A stretch of 64,000 nt of DNA from Saccopteryx bilineata (GCF_036850765.1 NC_089491.1:88692740-88756739), one strand, 5' to 3'. Positions 50,155-62,815 are shown, counted from the stretch's first letter. The notes: generated by a model from the sequence alone, not told the origin. Numbers and translations: made by a program.

Positions 50155-53100
50155 TTATTCCTTGGATTCCTTAAATGATGAGGTCATATGATATTTTTCT
50201 TTCTCTGCCTGGCTTATTTCACTCAACATAATAGTTTCCAGGTCCCTCCATATTGTTGCAAAAAGTAATATTTCCTTCTTTTTCATAGCCCCATAGTATT
50301 CCATTGTATATATGTACCACTGCTTTTTAATCCACTCATCCACTGATGGACACTTGGGCTGTTTCCAGATCTTCGCTATTGTGAACAATGCTGCCATAAA
50401 CATGGTGGTGCATTTCTTTTTTTCAGTCGGTGATATGGTAACCTTGGGATATATTCTTATAAGTGGGGTGGCTGGGTCAAAGGGCAGTTCCATTTCAAAT
50501 TTTTTGAGGAATCTCCATACTGTTTTCCACAGAGGCTGCACCAGTCTGCAGTCCCACCAGCAGTGCAGGAGGGTTCCCCTTTCTCCACATCCTCGCCAGC
50601 ACCTATCGTATGTTGTTTTGTCAATGAGCACCATTCTGACTGGTGTGAGGTAGTATCTCATTGTGGTTTTAATTTGCATTTCTCTAATAATTAGTGATGT
50701 TGAACATCTTTTCATTTGTCTATTGGCCATCTGTATGTCCTCTTTGGAGAAGTGTCTATTCATTTCTTGTGCTCAGTTTTTAATTAAATTGTTTGTTTTA
50801 CTGGTGTTGAGTTTTACAAGTTCTTTATAAATTTTGGTAATTAATCTTTTATCAGATGTATTGTTGAATATGTCCTCCCATTGTGTGGTTTGTCTTTTTA
50901 TTCTGTTCATATTGTCTTTAGGTGTGCAAAAGCTTTTTAGTTTGAAATAGTCCCATTAGTTTATCCTGTCTTTTATTTCATTGGCCTATGGAGATAATTC
51001 AGCATAGATATTGCTGTGATAGATGTCGATGAGCTTACTGCCTAAGTTTTCTTCTAGGATGCTTGTGGTTTCATGATTTACATTTAAGTTCTTTATCCAT
51101 TTTGAGTTTATTTTTGTGCATGGTGTAAGTTTGTGGTCTAATTTCATTTTTTTGCATATAGCTGTACAGTTTTCCCAACACTATTTGTTAAAGAGACTGT
51201 CTTGACTTCACTGTATGCTCTTACCTCCTTTGTCAAATATCAGTTGTCCATAAAGCTGTCGGTTTATTTCTGGATTCTCTGTTCTGTTCCATTGATCTAT
51301 ATGTCCGTTCATATGCCAGTACCAAGCTGTTTTCAGTATAATGGCCTTGTAGTATAACTTGATATCAGGAAGTGTAATACCTCCTACTTTATTCTTCTTT
51401 TTCAAGATTGCTGAGGCTATTCATGTTCTTTTTGGTTCCTTATAAATTTTTGGAATATGTGATCTATATCTTTGAAGTATGGCATTGGTATTTTAATTGG
51501 TATTGCATTGAATTTATAAATTGCTTTGGGTAATATAGACATTTTAATGATGTTTATTCTTCCTAACCATGAGCATGGTATATGCCTCCACGTGTTTGTG
51601 TCTTCCTTGATTTCTTTTGTCAATGTTTTATAATTTTCTGAGTCCAAATCTTTAACCTCCTTGGTTAAATTTACTCCTAGGTACTTCATTTTTTTGTTGT
51701 TGTTGTAATAGTGAAGGGGATTGTTTCCTTAATTTCTCTTTCTGAGAGTTCATTGTTATTGTATAAAAATGCCTCTGATTTCTGTGTATTAATTTTATAT
51801 CCTGCCACCATGCTGAATTTGTTTATTAGGGCCAGGAGTTTTTTGACTGAGACTTTAGGGTTTTCTATATACAATATCATATCATCTGCAAATAAAAATA
51901 GTTTTACTTCTTCTTTTCCAACTTGAATGCCTTTTATTTCTTCTTCTTGTCTGATTTCTGTGGCTAGGACTTCCAGGACTATGTTGAATAAGAGTGGTGA
52001 AAAGGGGCACCCCTGCCTTGTTTGTGATTTTGGGGAATTGCTTTTAATTTTTGTACATTAATTATAATGTTGGCTGTGCGTTTGTCATACATGGCCTTTA
52101 TCATGTTGAGGTATGTTCCCTGTATTCCCACTTTTTAAGAGTTTTGATCATAAATGGGTGCTGGAATTTATCAAATGCTTTCTCTGCATCTATTGAAATT
52201 ATCATGTAGTTTTTCACCTTCCTTTTGTTTATGTGGTGAACCATATTAATTCATTTATGAATGTTGTACCATCTTTGCCTCCCCAGAATAAATCCCACTT
52301 GATCAGGATGTATAATTTTATTCATGTATTGCTGGATCCAGTTTGCTAATATTTTGTTGAGGATTTTAGCATCTAGATTCATCAGGGATATTGGCCTATA
52401 ATTTTCTTTCTTTGTGTTGTCTTTGCCTGGTTTTGGAATCAGAATTATATTCGCCTCATAATAGGAACTTGGAAATGTTCCTTCCTCCTGAATTTTTTGA
52501 AATAGCTTGAGAAGGATAGGAGTTAGTTTTTCTTTGAATGTATGGTAGAATTCACCAGTGAAACTATCAGGCCAAGGGGTTTTGTTTTTTGGGAGCTTTT
52601 TGATAACTGTTTTGATCTCTTTTGTTGTAATTGATCTGTTTAGGTTTTCTGATTCTTCCAAATTGATTTTTGGAAGATGATATGTTTCAAGGAATTTGTC
52701 CATTTCACCTAGGTTGTCTAGTTTTTTGGCATACACAGTATTTTCTTACAATATTTTGTATTTCTGTTGTGTCAGTTGTTATTTCTCCACTCTCATTTCT
52801 AATTTTATTTATTTGAGTCCTCTCTCTTTTTTTTGGTGATTCTAGTTAAAGGTTCATCAATCTTGTTTACCTTTTCAAAGAACCAGCTCCTAGTTTCATT
52901 GATCCTCTGTATTGTTTCTTTAGCCTCTATGTCATTTATTTCTGTTCTGATATTTATTATTTCCTTCCTTCTACTACATTTGGGCTTTACTTGCTCTTCT
53001 TTTTCTAGTTCTTTTAGATGCAGGGTTAAGTTGTTTATTTGAGCTTTTTCTAGCTTCTTAAAGTGTGCCTGTAGTGCTATGAACTTCCCTCTCAGGACTG

Positions 53101-53973
53101 CTTTTGCTGTGTCCCATAAATTTTGAGTTGTTGTATGCTCATTGTCATTCATTTCTAGGAATTTTTTATTTCTTTTTTGATATCATTCTTAATCCATTCA
53201 TTATTTAACAACCTGCTATTTAGTTTCCATGTGTTTGAGAATTTTTGAGCTTTTCTGTTTTGGTTCATTTCTAGTTTCATACCGTTGTGATCGGAGAAAG
53301 TGCTTGATATGATTTCAATCTTCTTATATTTGTTGAGACCACTTTTGTGCCCTAACATGTGGTCTATCCTAGAGAATGTACCATGAGCACTTGAAAAGAA
53401 TGTATATTCTGCTGCTTTAGGGTGAAAGGTTCTGAAGATATCTATTAAATCGAGTTGATTTAGTGTGTCCAATAAGTCTGCTATTTCTTTGTTAATTTTC
53501 TGTCTTGAGGATCTATCTAGTGATGTTAGTGGGGTATTGAAATCCCCTACTATTATAGTATTGCTGTTGATCTCACCCTTTAAATCCGTCAAAGTCTGCT
53601 TTATATATTTAGGTGCTCCTATATTAGGTGCATAGATATTAATAATAGTTATATCTTCCTGTTGGATTACTCCCTTTATCATTATGTAGTGGCCTTCTTT
53701 ATCTCTTACTATATCCTTTGTTTTAAAGTCCAATTTGTCTGATATAAGTATTGCTACTCCAGCTTTTTTTTCATTTCCAATTACATGAAATGTTTTTTTA
53801 CATCCTTTTACCTTCAATCTATGTGTATCTTTTGTTCTAAGGTGTGTCTCTTGTAGACAGCATATGTACGGGTACTGTTTTCTTATCCACGCAGCTACCC
53901 TATGTCTTTTGATGGGATCATTTAATCCATTTACATTTAAGGTTATTATTGATATGTAGTTGTTTATTGCCAT
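50155..53973 (-). pseudogene. L1 F ORF2, multiply broken
   Basis: Endonuclease domain open for 272 codons (53973-53155): MAINNYISIITLNVNGLND, QETHL, GDFNTPLTSLDRSS, SRIDHMLGH and SDHNG are all present. The linker (53152-52805) includes '[18 protein letters not shown]'. The RT start (52736-52251) shows 'NYRPISLMN' and '[17 protein letters not shown]'. The central RT is decayed (around 52250-51900), and the FADD box reads [15 protein letters not shown] near 51880. The C-terminal part is open again (50763-50155) with '[18 protein letters not shown]' and ends '[12 protein letters not shown]'. Several stops and shifts make it inactive. Confidence 0.88.
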
Positions 53974-54019
53974 TTTATTCTTTAAAGCTGTATTTCTTTT
54001 TTGCTATATTCTTTTCCCA

Positions 54020-54921
54020 TTTTGATCTGTTTACAACAGGCCCCTTAACATTTCCTGCAGCAGTGGTTTAGTTGTAATGAATTCCTTGAGTTGTTTTTTG
54101 TCTGGGAAGCTTTTTATTTTTCCTTCAATTTTAAATGATAGCCTTGCTGGATAAAGTAGTCTTGGTTATAGGTTCTTGTTCTGCATTATTTTGAATATTT
54201 CTTGCCATTCCCTTCTGGCCTCAAGTGTTTCTGTTGAGAAGTCGGTTGCCATCTTTATGGGGGCTCTTTTGTAGGTGATAGCTTTTTTTTCTCTTGCAGC
54301 TTTTAATATTTTCTCTTTATTGCTTAGCTTTGGTATTTTAATTATAATGTGTCTTGGTGTAGGTTTCTTTGGGTTTCTCTTTAATAAAGTCCTCTGTGCT
54401 TCTTGAACTTGTGAGAGTTTCTCCTGCATTAATTTAGGGAAGTTTTCAGCTATGATATGATTGAACAAAGTCTCTATCCCTTGTTCTTTTCCTTCTTCTT
54501 CAGAAACCCCTATGATGCGGATGTTATTTCTCTTCATGTTGTCATAGAGCTCTCTAAGAGTTTCCTCAGACTTTTTCAGTCTCTTTTCTTTTTTCTTCTC
54601 TGCTTTCATGCTTTCATTCCAGTTGTCCTCCAACTCACTGATTTGATTCTCAGCTCTATCTATCCTGTTTTTAATTCCTTCCATTGTGGTCTTTATTTCT
54701 GATATTGTATTTGTCGTCTCCGACTGATTCTTTTTTATACTTGCTATTTCTTTATTTAGGTGTTTATAATGACCATCCATTGTTCTAAGATCCCTAAGCA
54801 TCCTTACAATCATTATTTTGTACTCCACATCTGGAAGTTTGATTATTTCCATATCACTCAGTTCATCTCCTGAAGATGTCTCTTGTGGTTTCATTTGGAT
54901 TGCACTTTTTTGTCTTCTCAT
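54020..54921 (-). pseudogene. L1 F ORF1, one premature stop
   Basis: Opens with MRRQKSAIQMKPQETSSGDE at 54921 and stays open for 251 codons to 54166. It has an acidic N-terminus, a coiled coil ('SEIKTTMEGIKNRIDRAENQI', 'NESMKAEKKKEKRLKKSEETL'), an RRM from 'MKRNNIRIIGVSEEEGKEQG', then 'TPRHIIIKIPKLSNKEKILKAAREK' and 'ARREWQEIFKIMQNKNL'. The stop is TAA where relatives have CAA (Gln); the remaining ~50 codons to about 54020 are recognisable. Apart from this one change the gene is nearly complete, and it is the best ORF1 in the window. Confidence 0.88.
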
Positions 54922-55839
54922 TGTGTCTGTGTTTGGGTGTTTTGCTTATAGAGCCAGTTGAGTCTAGGCTTGGTGTTGTCTGCCTCCAGTTTTTAGTTGT
55001 GTTATTTCTAGGTCTTCTTGGGTTGGTATCAGCTATTATTTGCAATCTACTTTCGGATTTGGGCAGCTTTGAAGTCTTGATTTGTTTGTTTTCTTAACAG
55101 GTGATAGTCTTGTTTACTGATCTCAGCAGGGGACTTCCTTGAAACTGTATCCAGGAATGCGATGGGTGTAACCTGAGACTCTGAAGGCCTCTTCTACCAA
55201 CTAATCTCTCTGGGGGCAGGGTATTTTCTCAGCTTCAGTAGGGGGAGGTGTATCTCAGATTTCCATGGAGACCTAAATTACTGCCCCTCATCCCCACTTC
55301 TTGCTTTCAGCTGTGTCTTGTTGCACTGATTAGAGCTGGAGAGATGTCTGGAGATCTCTGATCTGGAAGCAATTCAGTACTGTTTTGTGGGGAAGAATCA
55401 GTCCCTCCCCCAGCGATGGCTGCCTCCAGCATGAATGAGTCAGCTTTTTTTTTAGGTCATCTCCTGCATTCCTTAGCCCCTCACAGACTGTCCATCTCTT
55501 TCCTTTCCACTTGGGAGATTAGCTGGTCCTTTCAACACACCTCGCTCCCTGGTTGCCAGGCAAGCAGCTGCAAGAAGTACCTTCTGCTCTTTTCCCTGGA
55601 GTGAGATCCCCTCCGGGCTCCCAACCTCACCCCCCCTCCCTGTTCCTGTAAGCAGGAAAGATTCAGGTGCTCCCTACCAGGTTTGTTGTGGCTTCTTCTT
55701 TGCTCCTTGGTTTTTGAGAGCTGTTCTTGTAGTCCAGAGTTGGTTTTTCATGCCAATTTTTCCTAAATTGATTTGTATTCCAGTTTGGTGGTGAGAGCTA
55801 GGCGTCTGTGCGTCCGCCTACTCTGCTGCCATCCTCTCA
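54922..55839 (-). promoter_or_regulatory. L1 F 5'UTR
   Basis: About 0.9 kb between ORF1 and the element's 5' end, less GC-rich than that of C. It contains a splice-like C/T-rich stretch and no reading frame of note. Inferred to carry the L1 promoter, as in other L1s. Confidence 0.55.
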
Positions 55840-55995
55840 TTCACAATGTTATATATTTTTAATAATAAAAGCTCTCCTTCCTTTTTTTTGGTTTACTAAA
55901 ACAATCCACTATTCTACTCTAGGAGAAGCTGTGACTTGAGTCTCCAAAGTCTCTCTCACCTCTGTTTTTTGATGTCAATCTCAAGAGCAATAAAA
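55840..55995. other. No recognised feature
   Basis: Short AT-rich interval between L1 F and a SINE. Confidence 0.4.
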
Positions 55996-56005
55996 CATTC
56001 TTGCA

Positions 56006-56415
56006 CCCTGGCCGGTTGGCTCAGTGGTAGAGCGTCGACCTGGTGTGCGGGGGACCCAGGTTCGATTCCCGGCCAGGGCACATAGGAGAAGCGCCCATTT
56101 GCTTCTCCACCCCCCCCCCTCCTTCCTCTCTGTCTCTCTCTTCCCCTCCCGCAGCCAAGGCTCCATTGGAGCAAAGATGGCCCGGGCACTGGGGATGGCT
56201 CCTTGGCCTCTGCCCCAGGCACTAGAGTGGCTCTGGTCATGGCAGAACGATGCCCCGGAGGGGCAGAGCATTGCCCCCTGGTGGGCAGAGCGTCACCCCC
56301 TGGTGGGCATGCCAGGTGGATCCCGGTCGGGCTCATGCGGGAGTCTGTCTGACTGTCTCTCCCCGTTTCCAGCTTCAGAAAAATACAAAAAAACAAAACA
56401 ACAACAACAAAAAAC
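56006..56415 (+). mobile_element. VES-type SINE with target duplication
   Basis: CATTCTTGCA at 55996-56005 and 56416-56425. Complete head 'ccctggccggttggctcagtggtagagcg', B box 'aggttcgattcccgg', 'ctccattggagcaaagatggcccgg', duplicated 'gggcagagc' block, and a tail of A and CAA repeats. Confidence 0.94.
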
Positions 56416-56504
56416 CATTCTTGCATGTGATCCAGTCCAAATTATTCATTTTCATCTGAGGACACTTAGTTCCAGAATTACCAAAACCAGAGAACATAGT
56501 GTAT

Positions 56505-56995
56505 CAGTCATTCTTTATAATAAACAATCCCAAAATGTAGTAACTTAAAAACAATGACTTATTTTTCATTATAGTGTGGATTGATGGTATAGTTCATTTG
56601 ATGACCATTTGCCTGTGTCCCTCAGGCAGCTACAGAGTCAACTGAATGAGAAGGTCTGTCTAAAAGGACCTCACACACGTGTACAAGCTACTATTGCTGT
56701 CATGGGCAGGGGTGCTGTGGTCTCCTCCAATGGCTCATCCTGCAGCAGACTGCCTTACATGGTGGGCTTGGCACAGTGGTCCAGGAAGATGAAAGGTGGA
56801 AGATACAAAGCCTTTTGCTTCCTAAATGCTGGAACTCATGCAGTATCACTCCCACTCTATTCTACTAGTCAAAGCAAGTAACAAAGCCATCCAGGTTCCA
56901 GATGTGGCGAAACAGATGCCGGATGAGAGGAGCAGCAGGGTCACATTGCAAAGTGGAATGTATACAAGGATGGGAGGAATTATGGCCATTCAGCC
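56505..56995 (-). mobile_element. MLT1-like LTR relic
   Basis: On the + strand, 'cattctttataataaacaatcccaaaatgtagtaacttaaaaacaatgacttatttt' and, at the other end, 'cccactctattctactagtcaaagcaagtaacaaagccatccaggttcca' and 'aaggatgggaggaattatggcc' follow the order of a reversed MLT1 (ERVL-MaLR) LTR. Decayed and non-coding. Confidence 0.6.
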
Positions 56996-57447
56996 CCTTT
57001 TCACTCAAAACAAGGGGAAAAAACAGGTTGTACTGACACAAAATCCATGGCATCCTGAAACAAAGCTCTTTAGAATGCTTCTTCCTGGGCACAGGATGGG
57101 ACCCAGGGTCCACTGGAGATACCCAGTAGCAGCTGAGCAGATCATCACAAAGCCACCCTGTCTTTGCTGAATATGGTTCTGGAGCACTTTGAAAGGTTGA
57201 AACCACAAGGTACATTATAATTGAGGAGAAGGTATGACTGTAGTCACACAGACAGCTCTACCCATGTTGGCAGTAAGTCAGGGCAGTTTCCATGTTCTTG
57301 AGTCTGGTCATCTGCATTTTTAGCCACCAAACTCAACTGTCAATATGCCACCAGATGATTAGTATTCTAGATACCAGACCATGCTAATCAAACCCATATA
57401 TTATTCTTATGTAAAGAAGATTGCTTTCTTTACAAAAATAAGGAGTC
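56996..57447. other. No recognised feature
   Basis: Single-copy-like DNA between an LTR relic and a hAT element; overlapping short frames on both strands have no support. Confidence 0.4.
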
Positions 57448-57455
57448 CTTGAGAG

Positions 57456-57737
57456 CAGCAATATCTAACCGGCATGCTGCGGCAGGCACACTGGTGTGCC
57501 ACAAGAACTTTTAAAACATGCACTATCTATTTAGTCAGGGGTACTGACCTCTCTTTCCTTAGATTGTCAAATAAAGAAATGACACTAGGCAACCCAACAA
57601 TAGCCGTCCAGTGTGAATGAATCAAAATTATACCTATTTTTCTTTGTCAGATAGGCAAAAATATATTTTTTGTTTGCCTCAGAATTGCAGTAATTAGGTT
57701 ATGTGTGCCATGAGATGAAAAAGGTTGAAAATTGCTG
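57456..57737 (-). mobile_element. hAT-type miniature transposon
   Basis: A 282-bp element with inverted ends (CAGCAATATCTAACC... and ...GGTTGAAAATTGCTG) and 8-bp flanks CTTGAGAG (57448-57455) and CTTTAGAG (57738-57745) that differ at one base, as expected for a hAT target duplication. The interior includes 'ggcacactggtgtgccacaagaacttttaaaacatgca' and 'gtgtgccatgag', which recalls a non-autonomous hAT common in bats. No transposase. Confidence 0.85.
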
Positions 57738-57839
57738 CTTTAGAGAGTGCAGCTGCTTTAGTTTATGCTATAAAGCAACATGAAGATATAACTTGTATTA
57801 AAAAAATCACTTAGTAAGAATAAAATTCCAGTTAGGAGA

Positions 57840-57992
57840 GCCACTGGTAGAATAAAAGACTTGGTTCAAACCCTGTCCCTGCCAACTACTAGCTCTGGGA
57901 CCTTTGGCAACCTCTCTCTTTGGAGAAGAGTTATCTCTCTCCAACCCTCAGTTTCTTTATCTGTAATAGTTACCTGGATGAGCCGTTATAAG
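57840..57992 (+). mobile_element. MIR SINE relic
   Basis: 'gacttggttcaaaccctgtccctgccaactactagctctgggacctttggcaacctctct' and 'ctcagtttctttatctgtaa' form the classical MIR core in sense orientation. Confidence 0.8.
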
Positions 57993-58011
57993 AATTAGAA
58001 AAAGTCTAAAG

Positions 58012-58331
58012 CAGGGGTCGGGAACATTTTTGGCTGAGAGAGCCATGAACGCCACATATTTTAAAACATAATTCTGTGAGAGCCATACAACGACCCATGT
58101 ACGTCACGCATTATCCAATAAAAATTTGGTGTTGTCCCAGAGGACAGCTGTGATTGGGTCCAGCCACCCGCAACCATGAACATGAGCAGTAGGAAATGAA
58201 TGGATTGTAATACATGAGAATGTTTTATATTTTTAATGTTATTATTTTTTTATTAAAGATTTGTCTGCCAGCCAGATGCAGCCATCAAAAGAGCCACATC
58301 TGGCTCACAAGCCATAGGTTCCCAACCCCTG
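58012..58331 (+). mobile_element. hAT-type miniature transposon with perfect 8-bp duplication
   Basis: GTCTAAAG at 58004-58011 and 58332-58339. Terminal inverted repeats CAGGGGTCGGGAAC and GTTCCCAACCCCTG. The interior 'tttttggctgagagagccatgaacgccacatattttaaaa' and 'aaaagagccacatctggctc' are typical of non-autonomous hAT copies in bats. 320 bp, non-coding. Confidence 0.92.
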
Positions 58332-58339
58332 GTCTAAAG

Positions 58340-59440
58340 CATAGCACTGTGCTGTATATATTACTATAAATAGTAATTATTAAAAATAATTATAAAGTTC
58401 TTAATACTATTGTAAGTCATTATTAAATATGCGCTTTATTTCTGATAACACCAAGATCTAATGCTGGGCCACCTGGTCCCCTGGACTCTGATGGGAAACT
58501 GTTAGCATGTTTGAAGAAATCCAGCTAAACATTTAAAACTTTGCATGAGTGCCATCTTCTCGGTCAAACTTTCCTGGACATCCTCTATGCTTTCATTCTC
58601 ACATTACTAGACATTTGTCCATAAAGAGCTCAAAGGCAGAGGGGGAAATACACGAGAAGTGCAAGCCAGTCTCACAATTTTCTGTGATCTGGATGAGATG
58701 TATTCATGGAGACGTGGGAAACACTCGGCTGATTTCCCACGGATGAAGATGGCACTAATGAGGTTTAATTGTTGAAAGCTACAAAGGCAGCCTTAATAGC
58801 AACCACAGTGAAGGCAATTTGCCCATCTTAACATTAACACATTGCAATTAAAGTTTAGATTAATTTCCCACCATGATTCCAGAGAAGGATCAATGCTGTT
58901 GAATAAAATGAACAAAATGTCAGTATAAGGCTAGAGTCAAATAAAAATACATGTAATTTTCTTTTTTAAAAATTGTTTAAAATTAAATTTCAACTATAGT
59001 TATTTCATTTCCTCTTCTTTTTTTCAAGATAATTAACTGAACAATGTATTACTTCTTTTATTTTCTTTCAACAGTTCCCCTCACTTACATTCTTGTTGAG
59101 ATAACATTTTGATGGTCAATTATACATAAATCTTCCCATTAGCTAGCAGAAAAAAATTTTTTTTCAGTTAGATGCATCTATTCAAACCAATACCTTCAAC
59201 AAGGAGAGGGCATCCACATCTTCACTTATTACTTTCAGGGAAACTTCCTGTAATTCTCTAAACATTGATCATAAATGAGCAATGCCCTGAGATTGCTGGA
59301 AATTCCCCAGAGAAAGAAAATTAACCAAGTTCAAATGACACTGAGATTGAGGAAAACTTGCCAGCCAGAAATCCCATTTGCAGAATCAAAAATGAAGGGA
59401 TTCTCCCATTCTTCAAACCATAGCCCTCTTAGTAGGTCCT
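58340..59440. other. No recognised feature
   Basis: AT-rich single-copy-like DNA with short unsupported frames (for example 58549-58746, +). Confidence 0.45.
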
Positions 59441-59829
59441 TGTCTTAGTCTACTCAGGCTACCACAACAAAAGACCACAGACTGGACGACTCCAATACCA
59501 GAATTTGATTTTTCTCAATTCTGGAGGCTGGAAACACAAAATCAGGGTGCCAGCCAGGTTGGGTTCTGTGAAAGGTCTCTGGCTGGCTGGCTGGCAGACA
59601 GCCATCTTCTTGCAGTGCCCTCTCTTCTCCTGTGTCCCCTCATCGCAGAGGGAGATCTCTCTTCCTTTTCTAAAAAGGGTACCAACTCTACTAGATTACT
59701 GCCCCACCTTTAGAACCACACTTAACTTTAGTTACCCCTTTAAAGGTCCTACCTCCAAATATAGTCACATTGGGGGATAGGACTTCAGCATGAATTCAGG
59801 GTGCAGGGTGCACAGTTCAAGTTATAACA
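59441..59829 (-). mobile_element. MLT1-like solo LTR (389 bp)
   Basis: It begins TGTCTTAGTC and ends GTTATAACA on the + strand. Read on the minus strand it has the MLT1 order: TGTTATAAC start, 'aatgtgactatatttggaggtagg', 'cctttaaaggggtaac', 'gaagatggc', 'cagcctccagaattg' and the 'tagtctactcagg' end reversed. Complete ends suggest a solo LTR of the ERVL-MaLR class. No coding sequence. Confidence 0.78.
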
Positions 59830-61234
59830 ATATACAATAGGTATTTAAGTAACTGATAAGCAATTCGAGGCATGTGCAAAAGCATTAAGACAAGGAATAA
59901 AGGAACAAGTAATGCTGTTCAACTAGCATACAGGTTACTTAAAGGGGAATGGTGAAAGGTATAATTAGAAGGCTAGATCGGGACCAGTTGGAGAAGGACC
60001 TTGACTATCAATGTAAGAACTTTTACTTTACCCTATGGGTGATGGTTAAATAAAGAAGGTGTTTGACGTAATCTGAAAATTCTTTATGAATTCCAACAAA
60101 GCAGATTTAAGAGAGCCTATATAATCAATTGCTAGTCTTATTGTGTTAATTTAAATAATTAAGCCAAATTGAAATTGGATTTAATACATTAAATGGGTTA
60201 GTCCTAATTTGGCTCTTTGATAAAAAACAAGAGTAATTTTAGGGGAAAAAATATCTTTTAGTAGAATCTATGACACAGTTATGAATATAAAAAGCCAGAC
60301 TGGATTCTGAATTTTTCTAATTTTCTTGACTGTTTTGGCTATAACCCTCAGTACTATTATTTTCTGTTTCTCTTTCATCTTTTGACTTGGAATTACTAAT
60401 AACTAATTTTTTTTATAATGCTGTCATTCTAGATTTTGCCCCAATAATACTGAGATTCATAACATAGTTTGTCTCTACCAGGTCACAAGCCCTACTCATT
60501 GTCAGGGAACACCACCTCCTTTTGTGCCCAGGCCTTATCATGCATCTGACAGAAAGCAAGGATCTTAGCTCTGAAAGAAAATGTCACCTGTCTTCAGCAG
60601 AAAGCAATTACAGAAGAGACCCTATGCCCCCTCTTTTCTGAAAGAATTCAGAGCCAGGATCCTTGGAAGAGAGAATGTGGTAGGCAGGAAGATGGACACA
60701 GACAGAGGAAAGACTATTGGCGAGGCACAGAAGGTCACCAATGCAGAAAGTCCCAGGTGTGTAGCAATGAGTGAATTGAAAAAACAAGGACCTCACCATT
60801 AGGGAAAACTTTCCTCTGCTAGCATATTGCTGGCCATGCTGGTTAGACCCCCTTAGCAGAAGAATAAACCAGGGGGCCAGAGAATAGTATTTAATCATCA
60901 ATGCTTTAGGGATAACATCCAGGCCTCACTTGTGATTCAGCTCCAAGCCCAGAAAAGCAGCAAAACGAGACAAGTGATGCTATCACGGCTGACCTCAGGA
61001 CTAGCTGCATTGACTACTGACACTCTACAATACTTTCCAGTGCTAAGATACATGCAGAGCAGCAATATGATCACTTCTATATGAAACTAATCTCAGAGAA
61101 ATAAGATGGTTAAAACTAGCAATGGGGAATGTCATGGAAACTCGAGTTAAAAATCTAGCTTTAGTAATAATAGCTTTTAGTTATATATTCAATAGGATTA
61201 ATGATTAATTCAAGTAAAAAGCTTTGTTCCAGGA
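59830..61234. other. Mostly single-copy-like DNA
   Basis: Around 59970-60080 the phrases 'ttggagaaggaccttgactatcaatgtaagaa' and 'gatggttaaataaag' look like an old L2 interior. A + strand frame 60581-60802 (73 codons) is not supported. Nothing else is recognised. Confidence 0.4.
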
Positions 61235-61590
61235 GCTGGATACATGAATGGGCCTACGTGACTTGATGAGGCTGCAAGCAATCCACCTTTTTGCCCCAGG
61301 CCCACAACAAAATGTCATCTAAGCCCCAGTGCTCCAAGAACAGAATGCCCACTGACAAGGACACTGATAAAGAAGTACTGACCAGCAGATGAAGAAACAC
61401 TAAGAGACTCCCTGGACTGTAAGTTTTATCCAATTAACTTCTCCCTAAATTCCAAACCCTTCATCTACCCTTTCTTCCCCTTATAAAAGAGGTTAGCTGA
61501 AACGAGGTGTTAGATGGTTTTGGGGTAGAGAACACCCATCTTCTCAGATCACCATCCATCTGAATAAAGCACCTATAAAGATTTTAAAAA
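61235..61590 (+). mobile_element. Possible solo LTR
   Basis: The region contains a TATA-like box 'cccttataaaagagg' (about 61479-61492), a 'ggggtagagaacacccatcttctcag' block, and AATAAA near 61563 followed by an A-rich end, in the spacing usual for an LTR. I could not define the TG...CA boundaries or a target duplication, and the family is not recognised. No coding sequence. Confidence 0.35.
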
Positions 61591-61774
61591 AAACAAAAAC
61601 CAGAAGTTGTTTGAGCTGACACCATCCATGGTTAACGCTGCACTTTAGAAAAAGTATTATGGCAAAAGTATGGAGAATGGCTTTTTAAGGTGGAGATCAG
61701 AGAAAGGGAGACTGATTGAAACTTGACTTTAGTGATAAATCTTACATTGCCAGAAATCTGATCAAAGTATATCA
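61591..61774. other. No recognised feature
   Basis: Short single-copy-like interval. Confidence 0.35.
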
Positions 61775-61958
61775 TAATGGTTAAGAGTTTGGGTGCCAGC
61801 AGGCAGCTGAGCCCAAACCCTGGCTAAGCCATGTACTAGTGTGACACCCTAAGTCTCATTCATCTTATCTGCAAGATGTAGAGAGAGAACTAGAGCATAC
61901 CATGAGATAATCCATGAAGAGGGCAGCTGCACAGCAAATATTCGGTAAATCTGAACTA
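61775..61958 (+). mobile_element. MIR SINE relic
   Basis: 'taatggttaagagtttgggtgccagcaggcagctgagcccaaaccctggctaagccatgtactagtgtgacaccctaagtctcattcatcttatctgcaag' follows MIR from the 5' part to the core in sense orientation. Confidence 0.78.
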
Positions 61959-62815
61959 TAGTAATCAGATGTGCTAGTCTCTTTACCTGATATTATTAAC
62001 TATATCTAATAGGAAAACATATTTCAACTGTTTAAGAAGGACACATTTGCTAAGTAGAGTTAATGCTCGTCTGTAGAATCAAATGTGGCCCCATAGCTGG
62101 AAGAATGCCACCTGTTGCCACAGAGAGGGAAGGAGGCTTACCTTAAGCAATGAAAAAGAAACATATTCCTCTGAGCAATTCTGTTTAATTTCAAATCTAT
62201 AGTCATATAGGCAAAAAAATAATCTGTCTATAAAAACGTTATATATAGTATTTTATCTACTAGAAGGTCAAGAATGTAGATTGTCTTTCAATGATTATAT
62301 GTTTATACTAATGTATGAAGGTACATTCTGTTAATACAAATGAAATGATTTTGCTTGGCAGTCAAGTACAGAAAGAGAAATATCAAATCTCAGTAGCTAC
62401 ACTTCCAACTGTTTTGTAAACAAAGATAAAAAATAAGCAACATTACTTTCAAGAAAAAAATCAACTTTCAAGTGCACTGTATTGAATAGGGGAAGCCAAA
62501 TGTACTCAAAAAGTTTTCAATAATTGGGGTTTAATAATATTTATTAGAAGAACTTGTACTCTGTCAAAATTGGCAAGAGTGGTGCTTTTTGGCACAGCAT
62601 GGTGCTAATATCTGTAATTAAGGAAAATCTTGAAGAGCATCTGCAAAGTGAGCACTTAGTTTGACAAATCTCTCTGCAAGTAAACTTACTTGGCTTTGTA
62701 TTTGTTTCCAACCCAAAACACATAAAATACTTAAAGGTCATGTGGCATTGCTTCGCTTTATAAACATTCATGACTTCTAAGCCCTACAATCACTTCTGGA
62801 ATTATCAATTTCCAT
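61959..62815. other. No recognised feature
   Basis: AT-rich single-copy-like DNA; the 62771-62544 minus-strand frame (75 codons) is unsupported. Confidence 0.45.

Larger units (their letters stand above)
49932..55839 (-). mobile_element. L1 'F', near full-length
   Basis: Minus-strand L1 of about 5.9 kb with a 5' end 'gagaggatggcagcagagtagg' at 55839, 5'UTR (55839-54922), ORF1 (54921-about 54020), ORF2 (53973-50155) and a 3'UTR of a type different from C, D and E ('cctccctacagtgccctccccccttcc' on the + strand; end 'tttaattaattgtgcttacatag'). ORF1 and ORF2 proteins resemble those of C and D, so the 3'UTR distinguishes a subfamily. No clear target duplication was found. Confidence 0.88.

Noticed and set aside
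59505..59780. 91-codon + strand frame
   Set aside because: Lies wholly inside the reversed MLT1-like LTR, which is non-coding.
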